From positions 1-23,924 of IMG/VR virus record IMGVR_UViG_3300048927_000433: a DNA stretch of 23,924 nucleotides; one strand, written 5' to 3'. The DNA comes from a virus. Under the pieces are notes generated by a model that made no database searches, was not told the DNA's origin, and saw only the letters and a list, made by a program, of their open reading frames with translations. This document shows, piece after piece, positions 22,569-23,924 of this stretch. Position 1 is the stretch's first letter. Each line of letters opens with the position of its first letter. A program made the position numbers and the translations under genes.

Positions 22569-22902
22569 CGACGAAGAAACCGCCCTCACTCTCCAGGAAG
22601 CAGCTGCGCGCCTGAAGTTGTCGTACAGCACTGTGTTCGCCTATCGACAGCGCATCGGCTTTCGAATTCCTGGATCTAGAGTGTGGCGGGTTTGGCCCTC
22701 CCAGCTTGCCCTGCTGACCGAAAAAAGCTCAAATGTGACCCGGCTATCGCTGTTGGTCGACGGAGAACCCACATGTCAATCCGCAGAGATAAAGAGTCCG
22801 GCGTTTGGCAGATCGACATCTGCACGCCAGGCATCCCGAGAATTAGATGTACTGCTGGCACAACCGACAAAAGGGCGGCACAGGAGTACCACGACCGGTT
22901 GA
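22558..22902 (+). CDS. Excisionase-like helix-turn-helix protein overlapping int
   Basis: A 114-aa protein. Residues 9-52 form a MerR/excisionase-type winged helix (LTLQEAAARLKLSYSTVFAY, then GSRVWRVWPSQLALL) like those that direct prophage excision. GGAGG lies 9 bases before the ATG. The last 43 codons overlap the start of int in another frame. That tail (Ser/Thr/Arg-rich) has no domain look and may be a by-product. It could instead help couple int translation to this gene. Position next to int supports the Xis call. Confidence 0.68.
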   Translation: MVSSDEETALTLQEAAARLKLSYSTVFAYRQRIGFRIPGSRVWRVWPSQLALLTEKSSNVTRLSLLVDGEPTCQSAEIKSPAFGRSTSARQASRELDVLLAQPTKGRHRSTTTG

Positions 22903-23858
22903 AGTCCGACGCGTGGCGCAAGGTCAAGTTGGGTGAAGAACCCAACCACTCTCTGGACGAAGCTGCGTTGCAAACGCTCAAACTGTCCGAGGGGCAACGC
23001 GACTATGACGCGAAGGTGCGCCACATCAAGTATTGGCGCGCCGCACTCGGCGGCAGCACAGCGGTCAGCTCTTTAACAAGCGGAACCATCCTCGCGAAGC
23101 TTCCAACGCACAGCACTCATAAGCATCGGAAGCCGAAGCCATTGAGTGCCGGCGCGAAAAATCGGTACCTCGCGACGATGCGGCGCGTACTTTCACTTTG
23201 CGTCGAATGGGGCTGGCTCAGCAGAGCGCCGAAACTGACAAAATTTGAAGAGCCGGACGTGCGCGTACGTTGGGAGCCGTCGCCCGTTATCGTCAAGATC
23301 ATCCAAGCGATGTCCACTCAATGGATGCAGGAGGTCAGCCTGTTCGCCGTTGCCACGGGCATGCGCGCTACGGAGGTTTTATCCCTCACCTGGGCCCAGG
23401 TCGATTTGGAGAAGCGGCACGCCTGGATCACCCATGGGCGCGCAAAAAATAAGCGTGCACGTGCAGTGCCATTAAACTCCGATGCTGCCGGAGTATTGCA
23501 ACGTCGCCTCGGCATACACCCGACACTGGTCTTTACCAGGCGCGCAAGGGTCGATCGGGAACCGGCCCAAATCAGCCAGATTGACGCGTCGATTCTTTCC
23601 GCCGCGTGCAAGGCAGTCGGGATCGTAGATTTTCGATTCCACGATTTCCGGCATACGTGGGCGTCGTGGCACGTGCAAGCTGGGACGCCCCTTATGGTCT
23701 TAAAGGAATTGGGCGGCTGGGAACGAATCGAGATGGTTCAGAAGTATGCCCACCTCGCCCCGACGCACCTTGCCCACCACGCTGAGAACGTCAAGATTAC
23801 GTCAACCTGGACGCCGGAAACGAAACAGCCGCCATTGCTGGCGGCTGTAGGTACCTGA
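22773..23858 (+). CDS. int: Tyrosine-recombinase phage integrase
   Basis: A 361-aa protein. The catalytic set is complete: Arg198 (ATGMRATEVLSL), a Lys in the beta hairpin (about 225-228), His290 and Arg293 (FHDFRHTWASW), Trp316 in place of the third His (GGW), and nucleophile Tyr325 (MVQKYAHLAP). An N-terminal arm-binding and core-binding region precedes it. I start at ATG 22773 with GGAGA 7 bases upstream; longer in-frame starts lack a site. The stop at 23858 is 9 bases from the attR core, the standard place. It should carry out integration into, and excision from, the tRNA gene. Confidence 0.93.
   Translation: MSIRRDKESGVWQIDICTPGIPRIRCTAGTTDKRAAQEYHDRLKSDAWRKVKLGEEPNHSLDEAALQTLKLSEGQRDYDAKVRHIKYWRAALGGSTAVSSLTSGTILAKLPTHSTHKHRKPKPLSAGAKNRYLATMRRVLSLCVEWGWLSRAPKLTKFEEPDVRVRWEPSPVIVKIIQAMSTQWMQEVSLFAVATGMRATEVLSLTWAQVDLEKRHAWITHGRAKNKRARAVPLNSDAAGVLQRRLGIHPTLVFTRRARVDREPAQISQIDASILSAACKAVGIVDFRFHDFRHTWASWHVQAGTPLMVLKELGGWERIEMVQKYAHLAPTHLAHHAENVKITSTWTPETKQPPLLAAVGT
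23825..23848 (-). terminator. Hairpin at the phage right end
   Basis: Perfect 9-base arms ACAGCCGCC/GGCGGCTGT with a 6-base loop within the last codons of int. On the minus strand TTTCGTTT follows, as for a leftward terminator. A second small hairpin, CCTGA-TTTC-TCAGG (23854-23867), lies between it and the tRNA. Together they may end and shape the tRNA transcript that the insertion cut off from its own terminator at 2383. Confidence 0.55.
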
Positions 23859-23866
23859 TTTCTCAG

Positions 23867-23921
23867 GATTTCTTTGGTAGGCCCCCCGAGAGTCGAACTC
23901 GGCACCAACGGATTATGAGTC
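23867..23921. repeat. attR: repeat containing the rebuilt tRNA 3' half
   Basis: A 55-base copy of the attL core. Here it is joined at its right to CGC, which continues the anticodon stem, so the functional tRNA lies on this side and its 3' half is phage-derived. It starts 9 bases after the int stop. Confidence 0.9.
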
Positions 23922-23924
23922 CGC
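23875..23924 (-). tRNA. tRNA-Ile2 (CAT anticodon), 3' part only
   Basis: Read on the minus strand: anticodon stem GCGGA and TCCGT around the loop CTCATAA, a TTCGA-type T loop in a GC stem, an acceptor strand GGGGCCT, discriminator A and encoded CCA at 23875. The 5' half lies beyond the window. CAT could mean Met or lysidine-modified Ile. The GGGGCCT acceptor strand resembles tRNA-Ile2 more than elongator Met, so I favour Ile. Identity elements in the missing 5' half would settle it. Confidence 0.8.

Larger units (their letters stand above)
2415..23921. mobile_element. Defective lambdoid-type prophage integrated at a tRNA-Ile(CAT) gene
   Basis: About 21.5 kb bounded by near-identical 54/55-base direct repeats made of the 3' half of a tRNA and its trailer. 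The integrase lies directly inside the right repeat. Content: integrase, excisionase-like gene, recombination module, CI/Cro switch, replication initiator, RusA, Dam, a metallopeptidase and terminase genes, plus non-phage cargo. No portal, capsid, tail, holin or endolysin gene is present, and both terminase genes are broken. It should be unable to form particles alone, although excision may still be possible since int and both att sites look usable. Confidence 0.92.

Noticed and set aside
1-23924. CRISPR array, rRNA, IS element or transposase
   Set aside because: No regularly spaced repeats of CRISPR size, no rRNA-like sequence and no transposase-like frame were seen.

Overview
The window is about 24 kb of GC-rich DNA from a Gram-negative bacterium, most likely Burkholderiales (Bordetella/Achromobacter-like). 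This is judged from the MdtD-type transporter, the LexA box and the style of the phage genes. I see roughly 2.4 kb of host chromosome followed by a prophage of about 21.5 kb (2415-23921). The prophage sits at the 3' end of a CAT-anticodon tRNA gene, probably tRNA-Ile2. The right edge of the window cuts through that tRNA.

Host side (1-2414): an MdtD-like MFS efflux pump, a small protein behind a canonical LexA box, a small unrecognised protein, and a hairpin that looks like the original terminator of the tRNA. Bases 1-65 hold nothing I can name.

Prophage, right to left: integrase and an overlapping excisionase-like gene. Next comes a rightward early operon (16889-22568) of tiny coupled genes with a recombination module: Fe-S Cas4/RecB-like nuclease, RecT-like annealing protein and Rad50-like ATPase. 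A lambda-like switch follows (short CI, divergent Cro, YdaT-like protein), with two matching operator pairs at 16126-16162 and 16810-16845. The leftward operon has an O-like replication protein with an internal iteron array that looks like a replication origin, a small Cys-rich gene, rusA and a putative late regulator. After that come Dam, a metallopeptidase and the two terminase subunits. Portal, capsid, tail and lysis genes are absent.

The left half is decayed. terS has a nonsense codon and a frameshift. terL stops inside the attL core before its last catalytic motif. The metallopeptidase, dam, a DUF6173-like gene and the Cys-rich gene each carry a single-base frameshift. The integration and recombination half shows no visible lesion. 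This reads as a cryptic prophage that keeps its switch, recombination functions and cargo but cannot package DNA.

The cargo is the most interesting part. An AT-rich two-gene leftward cassette at 8699-10558 encodes a DUF4365-type nuclease followed by an Mrr-like nuclease fused to a thioredoxin-like domain; it is a candidate antiphage system. At least five rightward genes for small membrane proteins are scattered among the leftward phage genes and could be superinfection-exclusion morons.
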